Source of the DNA: Jaenimonas drosophilae
Lineage: Eukaryota; Euglenozoa; Kinetoplastea; Trypanosomatida; Trypanosomatidae
Reading direction: 5' to 3'
NCBI GenBank assembly: GCA_030849065.1
Contig: JASAON010001526.1
Coordinates: 1-47,332 of the forward strand
DNA length: 47,332 nt
The notes under the pieces were generated by a model, which did no database searches, was not told the DNA's origin, and saw nothing but the letters and a program-made list of their open reading frames with translations. Below, piece by piece: positions 34,901-44,700 of the stretch (its first letter is position 1; each line of letters begins with the position of its first letter). A program made the translations under genes and the position numbers.

Positions 34901-37900
34901 CTGCTGCGGCTGCGGAAGAGTGCCCACGGCAAACGTTCAGCCGATGTTTCTCCCCCTCCACCACCGCTTCGTGCAACAGATTCCGCACCCATTTGGATGA
35001 GATCTGCACCAACTTTGCTGCAGCTCCGCGCTCGTGATGGCAGGCTCATGGTGGCGTTGAGCTGCTCGCTAATGAGTTGTTCGGCGCGAATATCATCGAC
35101 CGTCATGTTTACGGAGGAGCGACGATGATGGCCCGCGGCCAACATACTCAGCGCCTTCACGGCGGGATAGGCGGTGATGGAGGTGGTGTTGGATGTGGGC
35201 GGGCCTCCGCTGCTCGTATCGCGTGCCGGGCTGCCGCCGGAGAAGGTGGTCATGGAGGTACGCGGTTCCGCACCGCCATCTTTGCCACGACGGTGTGGGG
35301 AGGTGAGGGTTGGTGTGGTGCTCTCTGCCCGGCCCGGTGAGTGGCTGGCGTGTGGGCTCGTGATGGAGAACTCCGCCAAGTTGGTGAGGCTCCCGGGCGG
35401 ATGCATCGGGGAGAGACGATGTGGTGCTGTGGTGCCACTGGAATAGACGGCGGGGAGTGTGGCCAATGCGGTGGGAAGATGAGGAGCGTGTTGGCGTTGT
35501 GGTGTGCTCCCAGCGCTGCCATCGGTGGCGGCGGCGGCGATGATCTCCGCCCCATCCCCAAACTGCGTGCTCGACATGATGTTGGAGATGCCACCATCTC
35601 CACCACACACATCACCCGGAAAGGCCATGCCTTCTGGCATATCCACGTACCACTCGGTGCCATCCTTTGGAACGAGATACTCCGCATAGCGGTGCGACAT
35701 GAAGCGCTGCATCTTCTCCTGCTTCTGCCGCACCTCCATATCATGATGATCCAACAACTTTGGCACTGGCCAATTCTTCACCATCACATGCGCCACAACA
35801 AGACCACTACACCAGTACTGGAAGAGCCGATGCATGTCAGCGCGGAACTCCGAGCCGAAGATGCCCGCGTGGGAGTCATTGGGGAAACAAAAGAGGAGGC
35901 AGAAATTGGTCAGCCGCACCACAACGAGGCCGTAGCTCTCCAGGATGAGATCCTTCTCACTGCTGCTCAGCTCCAGAAAAATTTGGCCAAAGAGGATGGA
36001 GAGACGCTGAAAACAGCGTTCTTCGTAGGTGATGAGGTCCACGTTTTCTTGAATGGTGGAAACAAAGCTGCGGAGTGCGCTCGCCAGCTCCTGCACGTCG
36101 GTGTACTCGGGTAAGGTTCCCGTGGAGAGGAGATCAGGTGTGCGGAGGATGGTAGCACAACCCCGCTCCTCCAAGAAGCCCTGCAAGTCGCATTGGTACA
36201 AATCGTCATGAATGCTTCCACGAATGCTCTGACGTCGAGCGAGGAAGGCGCTGCGTGGCTTGGCGGGGGCGGTCTCAACCCTGCCGTCGCTGCTCTCGCC
36301 ACGTGCGCTGTGGTTGGATGCTGGCCGTGCTTGGTTCAAATTAAGAAAGCGGGAGGACTTGCGGCGGAGTTGTACCTCAGCCAACCTCTCCGCCTCCGCC
36401 TCCACTTCTCGCCACTCGGGCACCACCATGAGTAGCTCCGACACCAACTGCTCGAGATAGCTCACTTGGGGTAGACGTTCCTTGCGGGCCTGCGTGAAGA
36501 GCTCCTGGTAGAGTGCCTCGAGACGGTAGTACTGATCAATGAGCAGCCGTTCTAACCACGCCTTGCGGCATCTCGTGATGACGTACCACACAAAAGTGAT
36601 GATGAGCTCGCTGGCTGCGCTGGACTTCCACATGAAGCGCATAATATCAAGGCCACTCAGCTTACTCCGCATGCTTCCTTCCTCACGCTCGAGAAGCCGC
36701 CGGAAGAGCTGGTACACCGTCCAGCCACACGGCAGAAGCTCTGGATGGCCAACGCTGCCATCCTCACGAATCTCGGGGAGTGGGATGGAGAAGAGGGATG
36801 GGGCCTGCTCCCGCAACACGCGCTCACTTCCAGGGTGTGGGTGGAGTGAAGTGGAGGCCTTCGCGCCACTTTCATCATCATCATCATCAACGCCAACATC
36901 ATCACCATCCGCGGTGGAGGGTGGACGATCGGGGTTGGCGGTGGCGGCGTTTCCGCGGCGGAGAATATCGCTGCAGGCGAAGCTGCCAAAGTCGCAGCTA
37001 TCATCATCCAAACGTGGATGACGTGATGAGACGCCACCACCCAGTACCATGGTGGTGCTGGTGACGGTGCTATTCAGGCTCTTGAATCCTCGTGGGGTGG
37101 CGGTGTTGCGACCCCAATTGTTGTTGTGGCCCTCCATCTGCGTCTGGGTCAGGAAGACGGAGCTGTGCCCCAGTGGGGCGCCCAAGTCACCGCTGTCGGA
37201 GTGTTGTTCCTGCAGAGGTCCTGTGCTGAAAGGTGCGTGGCGCTCATCGAACTCCGCAAAGACGGTGGCGCCGCCACGGTTGTTGATGCGTTGCGGAACA
37301 AAGCCATCGCGTGGGGAATCCTCGACGGCGGAGGTGTTGTGCGTCAGCGGGCGCAGATCGAAATCGTCAGATGGGCTCACCGTTGGCATCGGCGGCGACG
37401 GAATCCGCGTACTTCCTCCATGGCTTTCCATGAGGAGCTCACCCATGCCACCATCGTTGATGGAGTCGATGGTCATGGCATCTTTGCCCGTGGCGGTGTG
37501 GCACGTATCGTCCAGAGTGCTATCCGGGAGGTGTGCGTGCAACACGGAGTTCCAGCCGAGGCTGCCCTTGGAGGCCGCCCGTTTATCCAGGAAGCTGCTC
37601 TCGAGGGGCCCGCCACGTGCGGGGGAGGAACCGCGGCTGAAGCCCGTGATGAGTGGGTTGAGCTCTCCATCTCCGTGTTGCTCCACGCGACCGTCGTCGT
37701 AGAGGATCTTCGTAACGCCGTTGAAGGTGTGACGGAGAAGAACAACCTCGGAACCGGCAGATGACGATGGAGCTGCGGTGGCTGTTGTTGTCTTGCCACG
37801 CTTCGATGGGGTGGAGGTGGAGCTCGGCACCACTTTGTGGTTGCTGCCGTTGCTGTTGGTGGTTTTGGCATGTGGGGATGTCAGTCCATCCTTGTTGTTG

Positions 37901-38706
37901 TTGTTGCTGGTAGGTTTTCCTGCGCCAAGACGCGTGGGGCTGATGCCCCCCTTACGAGGTGATGGCTGCTTGCTCATCACGGCGGGGAGATGAATGGAGG
38001 AGGTGGCGGAGGAGGAGGCATCCACGCGGGGGCTCGTAGGAATGAGCCGCACCGGCTTCGAGGGAGGCTGCGGGAGTTGTGGCTGTGATTGTTGTTGTTG
38101 TTGTTGCTGTTGCTCCGTGGGGATGGATTGGCGCACGCTCTGCGAGGAACTCGCCGACAAGGAGCCTCCCGCCCCTCCACCCGTCAAGCGCGTGCTTCTA
38201 CTTCGACGCTTCATGCGGGCTTGCAGGTCAGCACTAAGGGTGATCTCGGGCTCCGCCAACACCACGGTGCCCGAGCGGCTTGCGAGACGCTGCACACTGT
38301 TGTTGGCGCTGGCGCCACCTGAGATGCTGGCGAGCTGCTCGCCCATGACACGCAGCATACGTCCATGCTTCTCAATGAGGGCCTCCTTCGTGAGAGATTG
38401 TGTGGCGGAGAGGGAGGGGAGCTCCATGGAGTGGTTGACGAGTATCTGCCCGCCACGTGGGCCGAACATCTGCGAGGCGGAGGGAAGAAGGATGGAGCTG
38501 CGGTCGCCGAGGAGGCCATCGCTGGAGAGAATGTTGTGTGTGGGGCTGCCGCTCTGCTCCCCATGGTGTAGGCGGCCCTCGGCAGGGATGAGCCCGTTGG
38601 GGCTCGTACCTCGCACGAGCAAGTCCTGCACACTTCCGCGGCCAACACCACCGGTGCTGAAGGAGGATTCAAACCTCCACTTGTCTAGGGTCTCGTAGAA
38701 GGACAT
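31933..38706 (-). CDS. giant FAM227 (FWWh domain)-like protein
   Basis: 2257 residues from the ATG at 38706 (MSFYETLDKWRFESSF); the 14 extra upstream codons come from a GT-type spacer repeat and are dropped. The only folded region recognised spans about 660-990. It starts with RFMWKSSAASELIITFVWYV, a version of the FWWh signature, followed by ERLLIDQYYRLEALYQELF. After an insertion of about 130 residues (with ARRQSIRGS, a PKA-type site) comes CFQRLSILFGQIFLELSSS, KDLILESYGLVVVRLTNFCL and FRADMHRLFQYWCSGLV, as in the second half of the FAM227 domain. The C-terminus (about 2140-2257, IPPEEGLQRPLLYGELRKEA) is a helical conserved-looking block. The rest is Ser/Pro/Thr-rich disorder. FAM227 proteins are usually about 500-600 residues and occur mainly in flagellated organisms, so a flagellar role is plausible but unproven. 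Confidence 0.65.
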   Translation of the reverse strand: MSFYETLDKWRFESSFSTGGVGRGSVQDLLVRGTSPNGLIPAEGRLHHGEQSGSPTHNILSSDGLLGDRSSILLPSASQMFGPRGGQILVNHSMELPSLSATQSLTKEALIEKHGRMLRVMGEQLASISGGASANNSVQRLASRSGTVVLAEPEITLSADLQARMKRRSRSTRLTGGGAGGSLSASSSQSVRQSIPTEQQQQQQQQSQPQLPQPPSKPVRLIPTSPRVDASSSATSSIHLPAVMSKQPSPRKGGISPTRLGAGKPTSNNNNKDGLTSPHAKTTNSNGSNHKVVPSSTSTPSKRGKTTTATAAPSSSAGSEVVLLRHTFNGVTKILYDDGRVEQHGDGELNPLITGFSRGSSPARGGPLESSFLDKRAASKGSLGWNSVLHAHLPDSTLDDTCHTATGKDAMTIDSINDGGMGELLMESHGGSTRIPSPPMPTVSPSDDFDLRPLTHNTSAVEDSPRDGFVPQRINNRGGATVFAEFDERHAPFSTGPLQEQHSDSGDLGAPLGHSSVFLTQTQMEGHNNNWGRNTATPRGFKSLNSTVTSTTMVLGGGVSSRHPRLDDDSCDFGSFACSDILRRGNAATANPDRPPSTADGDDVGVDDDDDESGAKASTSLHPHPGSERVLREQAPSLFSIPLPEIREDGSVGHPELLPCGWTVYQLFRRLLEREEGSMRSKLSGLDIMRFMWKSSAASELIITFVWYVITRCRKAWLERLLIDQYYRLEALYQELFTQARKERLPQVSYLEQLVSELLMVVPEWREVEAEAERLAEVQLRRKSSRFLNLNQARPASNHSARGESSDGRVETAPAKPRSAFLARRQSIRGSIHDDLYQCDLQGFLEERGCATILRTPDLLSTGTLPEYTDVQELASALRSFVSTIQENVDLITYEERCFQRLSILFGQIFLELSSSEKDLILESYGLVVVRLTNFCLLFCFPNDSHAGIFGSEFRADMHRLFQYWCSGLVVAHVMVKNWPVPKLLDHHDMEVRQKQEKMQRFMSHRYAEYLVPKDGTEWYVDMPEGMAFPGDVCGGDGGISNIMSSTQFGDGAEIIAAAATDGSAGSTPQRQHAPHLPTALATLPAVYSSGTTAPHRLSPMHPPGSLTNLAEFSITSPHASHSPGRAESTTPTLTSPHRRGKDGGAEPRTSMTTFSGGSPARDTSSGGPPTSNTTSITAYPAVKALSMLAAGHHRRSSVNMTVDDIRAEQLISEQLNATMSLPSRARSCSKVGADLIQMGAESVARSGGGGGETSAERLPWALFRSRSSVAVKSRNNNNYNRSEENSKSSPGPHSPLNRYRSGFSAAFQSSSRAGGGGIDANNESMALTSTMRAKKTQPLGSAVHESVDVDVVNSEYRLAAEFQRYTKHAGMLVNELDRQLTVQHQKQRRKDQITLRLAEQLRNLSDLQRITSGGGPNEWEEGGAGASPSPHHQQQQQQQNDVADGRERRSPSPPNLGSTRRAQFLPSIVTEKSPPSANNHVSLRRGGAGAGTVAGCRRSPIVVEKERRSSRSTSAVAPADPLTQTLAAPPSRGSTASPSLTARCTPGASPSPEVGSWPKAGSPGEKMMMMMSGDNSSGEVFPLLHVEHTTPSQSEHEHSSGISSMSRSQKNNNFSHGRSPPHPIIVEVNVAEQQQHPAHGDQQQQQSPPPIASPLTARFVESPPEHRWSPQPRSGCTSPQAQLATPTPDGVAPTPTPPTMMAEMMDVDAPGVLQKRSTPPPPPPTQAPSMLPTPARSVNRRPPSSARQVQQEREEERSRGLRRRARLATSAEVPARPTLVRVAQELKDSKMTLNGENATASSLVHPSARRPGVAGDGDGCTNNNNATKSGGEDDDDDEMPKIDYKAAAATTSMARGGPENTAVGLMRRFVMGESVNQSLLMAYPLAVCEDSIQAYVADTVGMRYPNVPLLPTCAAAKHLRVMARRQQHQRRRSGHRSTSLSVGSFTRDAPGGATDAPNVAAPTAMVATTSSSSTPIPASAAVATTTTTTTTSPPPAKAHVPASPTHSSPRARDGRILSGESLTPGGGRRAAAVADMEILAPNRTLLPTASPFIKHYAKEVLGMDLDRDDHTTTSGANNTALVVATTPTTRAAMLEAPFAQTPLGSPPRDGISWSGAGANGSITSTPSSSHAHTTKSVFRGEGRPTRNKTHLLVIPPEEGLQRPLLYGELRKEAMQRERSLMDDLGTIAKRENISRMQYDRDRLRMTSLVDRTRSEFSTTRFQQQARRQLELAIAAKAQEDAAEGESTARVQGSGSG

Positions 38707-38716
38707 GACGCTGTAT

Positions 38717-38752
38717 CTAGTGCGTACACAGACAACCACAACAACCACGAAG
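38717..38752 (-). promoter_or_regulatory. candidate trans-splice acceptor for the FAM227-like gene
   Basis: Pyrimidine/GT-rich stretch GTCTTCGTGGTTGTTGTGG on the minus strand, first AG in GCACTAG at 38718-38717, ten bases before the ATG at 38706. It supports that ATG over the longer frame, which would begin inside the tract. The tract is weaker than others in the window. Confidence 0.4.
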
Positions 38753-38756
38753 ACCT

Positions 38757-38779
38757 ACACACACACACACACACACACA
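38757..38779. repeat. (AC)11 microsatellite
   Basis: AC repeat in the spacer just upstream of the FAM227-like gene's candidate splice acceptor; (GT)n on the transcribed strand. Confidence 0.85.
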
Positions 38780-39494
38780 AACTCAATTGCACAGGCACGA
38801 ACTGGCTGAGGTGTGTTGGGTGACTGAGCACGTGAGAAGCTCCCCGAGGACTGTAGGGGGGAGCTGCAGAAAACAAGTGATGAAAAAAAAATAATCAACG
38901 TGGTGCAGGTGAGGTGGGTGATAGGTCCAACGTCTGCGGAGTAGGGGTGAGCCGCAAGACGGAGGATGATGTTGGGAGGCGATGGGGGGTGAGGTACGCT
39001 ACGCTCCACCACCGCAAATGACCAACGCGTGAGTTGCTGGCCAAGATGCTTCGCAAAGATGATGTAAAGGAGGGAGGAAAAATGATGGATGGATCATATA
39101 AGCGGCTCACAAGACGTGAGGTGCATGAGAAACCGCAAGGTGATGAAGAAGCACACCATTGTTGTTTTTTCAATCGCCTGCTCGCTTGTGAAGGAGAGGC
39201 AAATAAGCGTCGGCCACCAAACACACAGCTTGCTACAAGCACGCTGAGGTGGAAGTTGGGGGAGGAACACCTCTCCCCAACACACACACACACACACACA
39301 CACAAGTGGCGTGCACCTCACGTGTTACTATTGCTTCGCTGGATTCATTGTTGTGTTGGTGGCCTCCGCCCTCGCACAGAACGACGTACCTATCTTCAAC
39401 CTCTGCTACCCTACACAACACACTACACACAAAGCACCCTACACGGGGGGGGGTAAAGGACGTACGAACACATCCATTCATCCCATCATCTACA

Positions 39495-40169
39495 CTAGTA
39501 CTTGCTCGTCATGTGCCTCCACTCAGACTCATCAATGCGTTCGTTGGCAATTGACCAGCTTGTCTTGGCGCCCTCACGCTGCACGAGCGGCTTCCAGTTC
39601 CAGAAGCGGTCGTAGCGGGAAAACTTCTCGCGCATCTCCGGCCGCATCCACTGATCGAGGTATATATCATCCTCCTCGAGGGTGGGCGGGTTGGGCTGGC
39701 TGAGCACCACGCTACGGAAGTGAGTCCAGCCTGGCTCTGTGCCCATGGAGCGGTAGCAGCCCCACAGGGTGTACCAACCATAGAAGACCATGATGCCCCA
39801 GGCCAGCCAAAACGTTGGCTTCGTCGTCATGTTGAGCCGCATGCCGTACTTGCTCGCCATCTCATCCATGGTGCTCTCCCAGACCTCCTCCGTCATGCGG
39901 ATACTTTCCTCACGGGTGTAGGGGTACTTGGGATCGAAGATCTCCTTCGGGTACTCAAACCACTCAATGTGCGGGTTGAAGTCCATGGGCAGCACCGGGT
40001 CATTCTGGGAGGAGATGGAGGGCGGCATCGAGGCACCACCACCACCACCACCGGCACGAGGTCCGACGGGGGTGATGTTATGGAACTCTCCAGCGATCCA
40101 TCGACGTTGATGAAGGAGGGGTGCTACATCGCCACACAGGCGCGGCGGAACTCGACGGCAGAGCGCCAT
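39495..40169 (-). CDS. small mitochondrial inner-membrane protein, probable respiratory-chain accessory subunit
   Basis: 224 residues; the ATG at 40169 sits 29 bases after a textbook splice acceptor. The first ~25 residues are basic and amphipathic without acids until Asp14 (MALCRRVPPRLCGD, then HQRRW), typical of a mitochondrial presequence with cleavage likely near RRW/IAGEF. A Gly-rich linker follows, then a charged segment with aromatic residues (HIEWFEYPKEIFDPKYPYTR), one membrane helix at about 119-138 (FWLAWGIMVFYGWYTLWG) and a charged C-terminal tail with PTLEEDDIYLDQWMRPEM. Single-pass topology with long aromatic-rich flanks resembles supernumerary subunits of complex I or IV in kinetoplastids. 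The exact subunit was not identified. No low-complexity insertions apart from a Gly7 run, unlike its giant neighbours. Confidence 0.8.
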   Translation of the reverse strand: MALCRRVPPRLCGDVAPLLHQRRWIAGEFHNITPVGPRAGGGGGGASMPPSISSQNDPVLPMDFNPHIEWFEYPKEIFDPKYPYTREESIRMTEEVWESTMDEMASKYGMRLNMTTKPTFWLAWGIMVFYGWYTLWGCYRSMGTEPGWTHFRSVVLSQPNPPTLEEDDIYLDQWMRPEMREKFSRYDRFWNWKPLVQREGAKTSWSIANERIDESEWRHMTSKY

Positions 40170-40197
40170 CGAGAGGTGACGAACAGTGGTGAAGAGG

Positions 40198-40240
40198 CTA
40201 AAAAAAAAGTACTTGCAAGAAGGGGAAGAAACGCAAGAAG
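40198..40240 (-). promoter_or_regulatory. trans-splice acceptor for the mitochondrial protein gene
   Basis: Minus strand CTTCTTGCGTTTCTTCCCCTTCTTG, then ACT9AG, with the AG at 40199-40198 right after the T-run. It is 29 bases upstream of the ATG and is the first AG of the T-run. Prediction from sequence only. Confidence 0.6.
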
Positions 40241-40945
40241 GTGTGCGTGTGTGTGCATGAGGAGAGCTGCATCAATCACAACCACAACCACAACAACGAC
40301 AGTGCTGATGTTGCATGTGCGTGAGAGAGATGGTGATGCGTGCGCGTGTGTTACAAACACCGAAAAAAAAACATGCACGCAAGAAAGCGAAGAGGGGGTA
40401 CGTTGATGTATGTGTGTAGATAGATAGACGTACCAACTACTTCGTGTGGCGGCCCTTCTGCCCTCAACCACATTGGAACTGCAGCCCTTCATGCCCCTAC
40501 ACCTACTGTGAGGCTGAGCGGAGAAGAGGAGGTGGGAGAGAAAGACAGAGGAGAAGGCAGCTTCAGCGCGCTGCCTCAACACATTCCGTCTATACCCAAC
40601 AACAAGCATAAGATAGTTGATCCAAAAGAAACATGATGTGTGCGTACGATTTTCACCACACCTGTACCGATGCAACGAACGCGCGTACCCGGTGCCGCAC
40701 AACCCACGCACTATTCCCATCCAAGACGATGATGGCAAATGAGTGCAGTTTTGTTTTTCATATATAGCGTGTGTGTGTAGAGGGGGGGGGAGTCGATGAT
40801 GATCATCTGAGTAGTACGCCCAAAGAGGGGGGGGGGAAGAGGCAGGGAATACTCATGAGAGAGAGAGAGGGGAGGGGGGTGGCATGATCTAAGGACGTCA
40901 TCTCGTTAAAAAAAGATGTAGTAGAGGGAGGGTATGTGGGCATCT

Positions 40946-40946
<1 letters not shown>

Positions 40947-40979
<33 letters not shown>
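40947..40979. repeat. (GT)16 microsatellite
   Basis: Uninterrupted GT repeat in the long spacer between the receptor pseudokinase and the mitochondrial protein gene. It is (AC)n on the transcribed strand. Confidence 0.9.
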
Positions 40980-40982
<3 letters not shown>

Positions 40983-41793
40983 CCACGGCTGGTCAGACAC
41001 ACACACACAACAACACACACATAATGAGCCAGAGGGAAGAGAGGGGATGGGAAGTACCGTGGAGATGGAGTTACACTGGGTTGAAGTCATTTGCTCCCAC
41101 CAATAAAACAATACCATCGTCCACCACACAACCCGCAGATGATGAAACACAAAAGTACGGGAGGGAGGAGAAGAAGAAGAAGCAATCAAGAGAGCACATC
41201 TCCCAAAACAGAGAAGAACAAACAACGAAGATCATAACGTGGAACAATACAAGAAAAGATAGCAGAAAATAAGAGCAGCTGCTGCATGGTTGGGGGTAGA
41301 TGGGTGTAAGGGCAGGTGACAAGACTCACTGACATGAATGGCGTGTGTGCTTGAGTGAGCTAAAGATTCATCATCATGTGTACCTACTGGGGTTGTGTGG
41401 CTGTTGCGCCGTGAGGCGGCCACCGACAGACGCGGTGTCACGCGAAGCAACAAAACCCAAAGATACGAAACAACAACAACATCAACAACCACAATAAAAG
41501 AAGAACCAACGCAGTGCATGGTGCTTTGGCGGACACACATCCACAAACGAAGAGCGAAGAAGCGAGCTGAGTTGACGGGTAACTCGTAGTTTTCCCCGAC
41601 TGTGTATACTCAGCTGACAACACACACACACACAAACACAAACACACACAAACACGTTCACTGACACACCACAGCTTTGGAGCGTGATGCAAATGGGTAG
41701 GGAGTAGTACTCGTGCTCGCGTACGACCACAAGTACGTGCCCTGTGTTGGTGTGTGATGTATGTATGTATGTGTGTGTGTGTGCGTCACCTCA

Positions 41794-44700
41794 TTAGAAA
41801 AGCCCCAACATGGCAATAGCCATGGAGGAAGTGAAACGATTCTCCGCCTCTGGTACAAGGCAGGCATCTAACACCTGCACAAGGAGAGGGTTGATGAATG
41901 CCTCACGCTGGCTCTGGTCCAGCTGCTGCAGGACGAGGCGCCCTTCACGGATGGCAGCACAGAAGTTGGCATGACCAGGTACGGTACCTGCAGACTGAAG
42001 AAGCTCCTCGAGGTCCTCGGCAGAGGCCTTGACACCATGGGCCCACACCCACGGAGGTCTCTGCCCAAGCACCTCCAGTAGCACCAAGCCAAAAGCGTAC
42101 ATGTCACTGGCTGCCGTGGGCATGGCACCATCCGCCACCTCTGGGCTGACGTAGATGGAGAGTGGCAGCATGAGGTTGCGATGGGCGAGTGCGTAGTCAC
42201 CAAAGTAGCCCTTGAGCCTGCAGATGCCATCCGTACCCACCATCATGTTCTCTGGACGTACATCACCGTGAATCATCCCAGAGGAGTGCAGCACGTGAAG
42301 GCCCAGGAAGGCAACAGTCAGGAGCCGCTCCAGCGCCTTGCGTGGCATCGTGGAGCCAAAGCGTTGAAGCACCTCACGGAGGTTCCCACCTGGGCAGTAG
42401 GCACTCACAATGACGATGCCCCCTTCCACGCTGTTGCTGTAGCCGAGTACCCCAGCCACGTAGGTGCCATGCTGCTGTACCAGCTGCGGGGGAAAGAGAA
42501 AGGAGGCAAGTCTGAGCTGCTCCTCCGTCTTGTGCAGGCTCGGCAGGCTGACGGAGAGGTTGAGCTCCCCGAGTGGCATCTCTGCCAGCTTGGGAAGCTC
42601 ATGCTGCTCACGAAATGGGATGAAGTGAAGCACCGCCAAGGTGCCTGTGGAGTTCATGGCGAGATGCGCCCTGCAGCTCATCTCGGCGTCCTCACTCAGC
42701 GGCCGAAGTGCGTAGGTCCAGCGCTCACCGGCATTATCCAGGAGCACGTCGGGTCGGGCGTAGAGGAACTTTGCCTGCGACTGTGGCACCACCGCAACGT
42801 AGCGTTGATGATGTACCTCCTCACGCTCCATGATGGAATCATCCTCCATGGCGCGCCTCCTTCGTGGATGGCTGTGCTTGGACGAACGCTTCCCATCGCA
42901 ACAATCCTCGGATGGAGCAGAGTACTCCATCGAGCGCATGGCTGGTGAAACGGCCATGAGATGAAGATATTCTGCTGTCAGTGGCCGACGCACATGCCGC
43001 TCGGGGTCGCGCATCAGAATGTGCTGGACGCAAATGGTTGTAAGCCGATCGAGCTGAGCGGACCACCACACATCATTGAGAAGACTTTGTTGGTTGTGCT
43101 GCTGTTGCTCCAGACGAACTGAGGCAGGAAGGAGTTCCGCCCCAAGACCATCGACGGCAGCCGCTTCATCAAAGAGGGTCAGGGCGTCGCTGTACTTTCC
43201 TGCCGTCATGCACAAGAAGGCCTGGTAGAAACACGTCTGATAGCGCTTCCACGCTGCATCATTCACCTGTCCAGGCAGTGCCTCGTAGAGTACCAAGGTG
43301 TACTCACTGTGTTCTGGCCGACCCACGTAGAGGGCCTCCAGCGGGAGTACTCGCACAGCGTGCTGCACCAACACCGCCGTTTCCTCCGTGAGGCCAACCT
43401 TCACCCCAATCAGTGGCAGTACGTAGCCAATATCATCGTTGACGTCACGTCCGCTGGCCACGAAGAAGGTCTGACCCAGTGCGGAGGAGTAGTAGGAGCT
43501 ACAATCAAAGCGGTTGGTATCCACAAGAATACTTACGGGAGGTATGGTGGAGCGTACCTGCCGCAACTGACCTTGAAGGGCCAAGGCAAAACGTACAGCA
43601 GCCAACGCACTCTCCCCCGATGCCAGCTCGCCATACGCGTTGCGGTGTGAGCTATCACTGAAGTGCACGACGCACGTTTCTGGGCTCATGGCGTGCACGA
43701 TGCCATGGTAGTCCGCACTGAGGTCTTGGACGTGCTGAAGGAAGATCGTGGCAAAGGCGGTACTCGCCGACCGAGAGGGGTGTTGGGAATCGCGTTGGTG
43801 AATCTGCCGGATGCGGTCGCGGGACCGGAGCGAGGTGCAGCTTTGGGTGGCGCTGACACGCACGGGTGGGGTGTGGCGGCGTGGAAGGTGACGTACTTCA
43901 ACGTAAACAGCGGAGATCATCTGCGGGCGTCCTGGCGGGAAACGCTTGAGCATCGGCGGGGGAGCGTCAACGTCGGGTTGTGCATCGTTAACGTGCTGAA
44001 GAAAAGTGATCTCATTCGGCTCGCTGATAACACGAATGCTGCGGAGCATCTCGTGCCAAAAGTTGTTGCTGGTGGATGGGGCCAGTGAGGAGCGCGGATC
44101 CCCGGAAAGTACCGTTCGCTCATTTGGCTGGACGGACGATGGTGAGGAAGAGCGAGCGCGCCGCTGGGTGAACTGCGGGGGAAGGTAGGTGTCAGCGGCG
44201 GTGAGCTGCTCCATGGCCTTGTTGTAGCTCTTCTCAAGACGATCCACTTCCGTCAGGACCAACACCCAACAACACGGCGACCTCGTTGACGGCGTAAGGA
44301 GAAGACGGCCCTTCTGGGCGTTGTGCACCAGAGAACGAGAGAGGGCTCGCACTGGGGATGCCATGAGAAGCTCAAAGACCCACCACATGGCCACACTGAA
44401 TATCACAACAACCAACATCAACCCCACAAAGACAAGGTCAATGAGGAGGTAGGTGGGTATGCCCATGGAGTCGGAGAGGGAGCTCACCAGCACCATCACC
44501 GTGGAGAGCCCACTGGAGCTGGTGGAGTGCCATGCCGTCATCATGTGCCGGTTGTAGCGATCGCCCATGTATACCACCTGCCTCGACCCACTGTGCTCCA
44601 GCTGAGACCAGCGAATGTGGCGGGAAGCCTCACGTGCCATCTCATCCGAGATGCCACTCACGTGGAGGTAGCTCACCGGGCTCTGCTGAAACATGAGAGA

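Larger units (their letters stand above)
38707..39494. other. spacer with AC repeats and a C9 tract
   Basis: 788 bases without a credible gene. It contains AC runs at 38757-38779 and about 39281-39304, A8 near 38884-38891, and G9 at 39445-39453 (C9 on the transcribed sense strand, followed by GTGTAG). Part must be the 3' UTR of the mitochondrial protein gene. Confidence 0.6.
40170..41793. other. 1.6 kb spacer with G runs and (GT)16
   Basis: No gene supported. It contains G9 (40782-40790), G10 (40827-40836), a GA-rich block (40858-40876), a GT repeat of 33 bases (40947-40979), AC runs (about 40997-41020 and 41622-41650) and a TATG/GT run (41757-41782). On the minus strand the G runs are C runs in pyrimidine-rich context. 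The longest minus-strand frames (ends at 40124 and 41232) are repeat-driven and overlap the start of the mitochondrial protein or have no domain. Confidence 0.6.

Noticed and set aside
40124..40738. 204-codon minus-strand frame next to the mitochondrial protein gene
   Set aside because: Overlaps the start of a well-supported gene in another frame and crosses its splice acceptor; composition driven by GT and T runs.
40440..40740. Possible tRNA in a GC-balanced stretch of the spacer
   Set aside because: No B box (GGTTCGANTCC) or clover-leaf was found on either strand.
41794..42800. Active protein kinase
   Set aside because: Although HGD and the F-helix Asp are kept, the VAIK Lys, the Gly-rich loop and the DFG Asp are missing in the translated frame.
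42181..42948. 255-codon plus-strand frame
   Set aside because: Antisense to the pseudokinase domain, whose motifs are clear; it is a shadow of codon bias.
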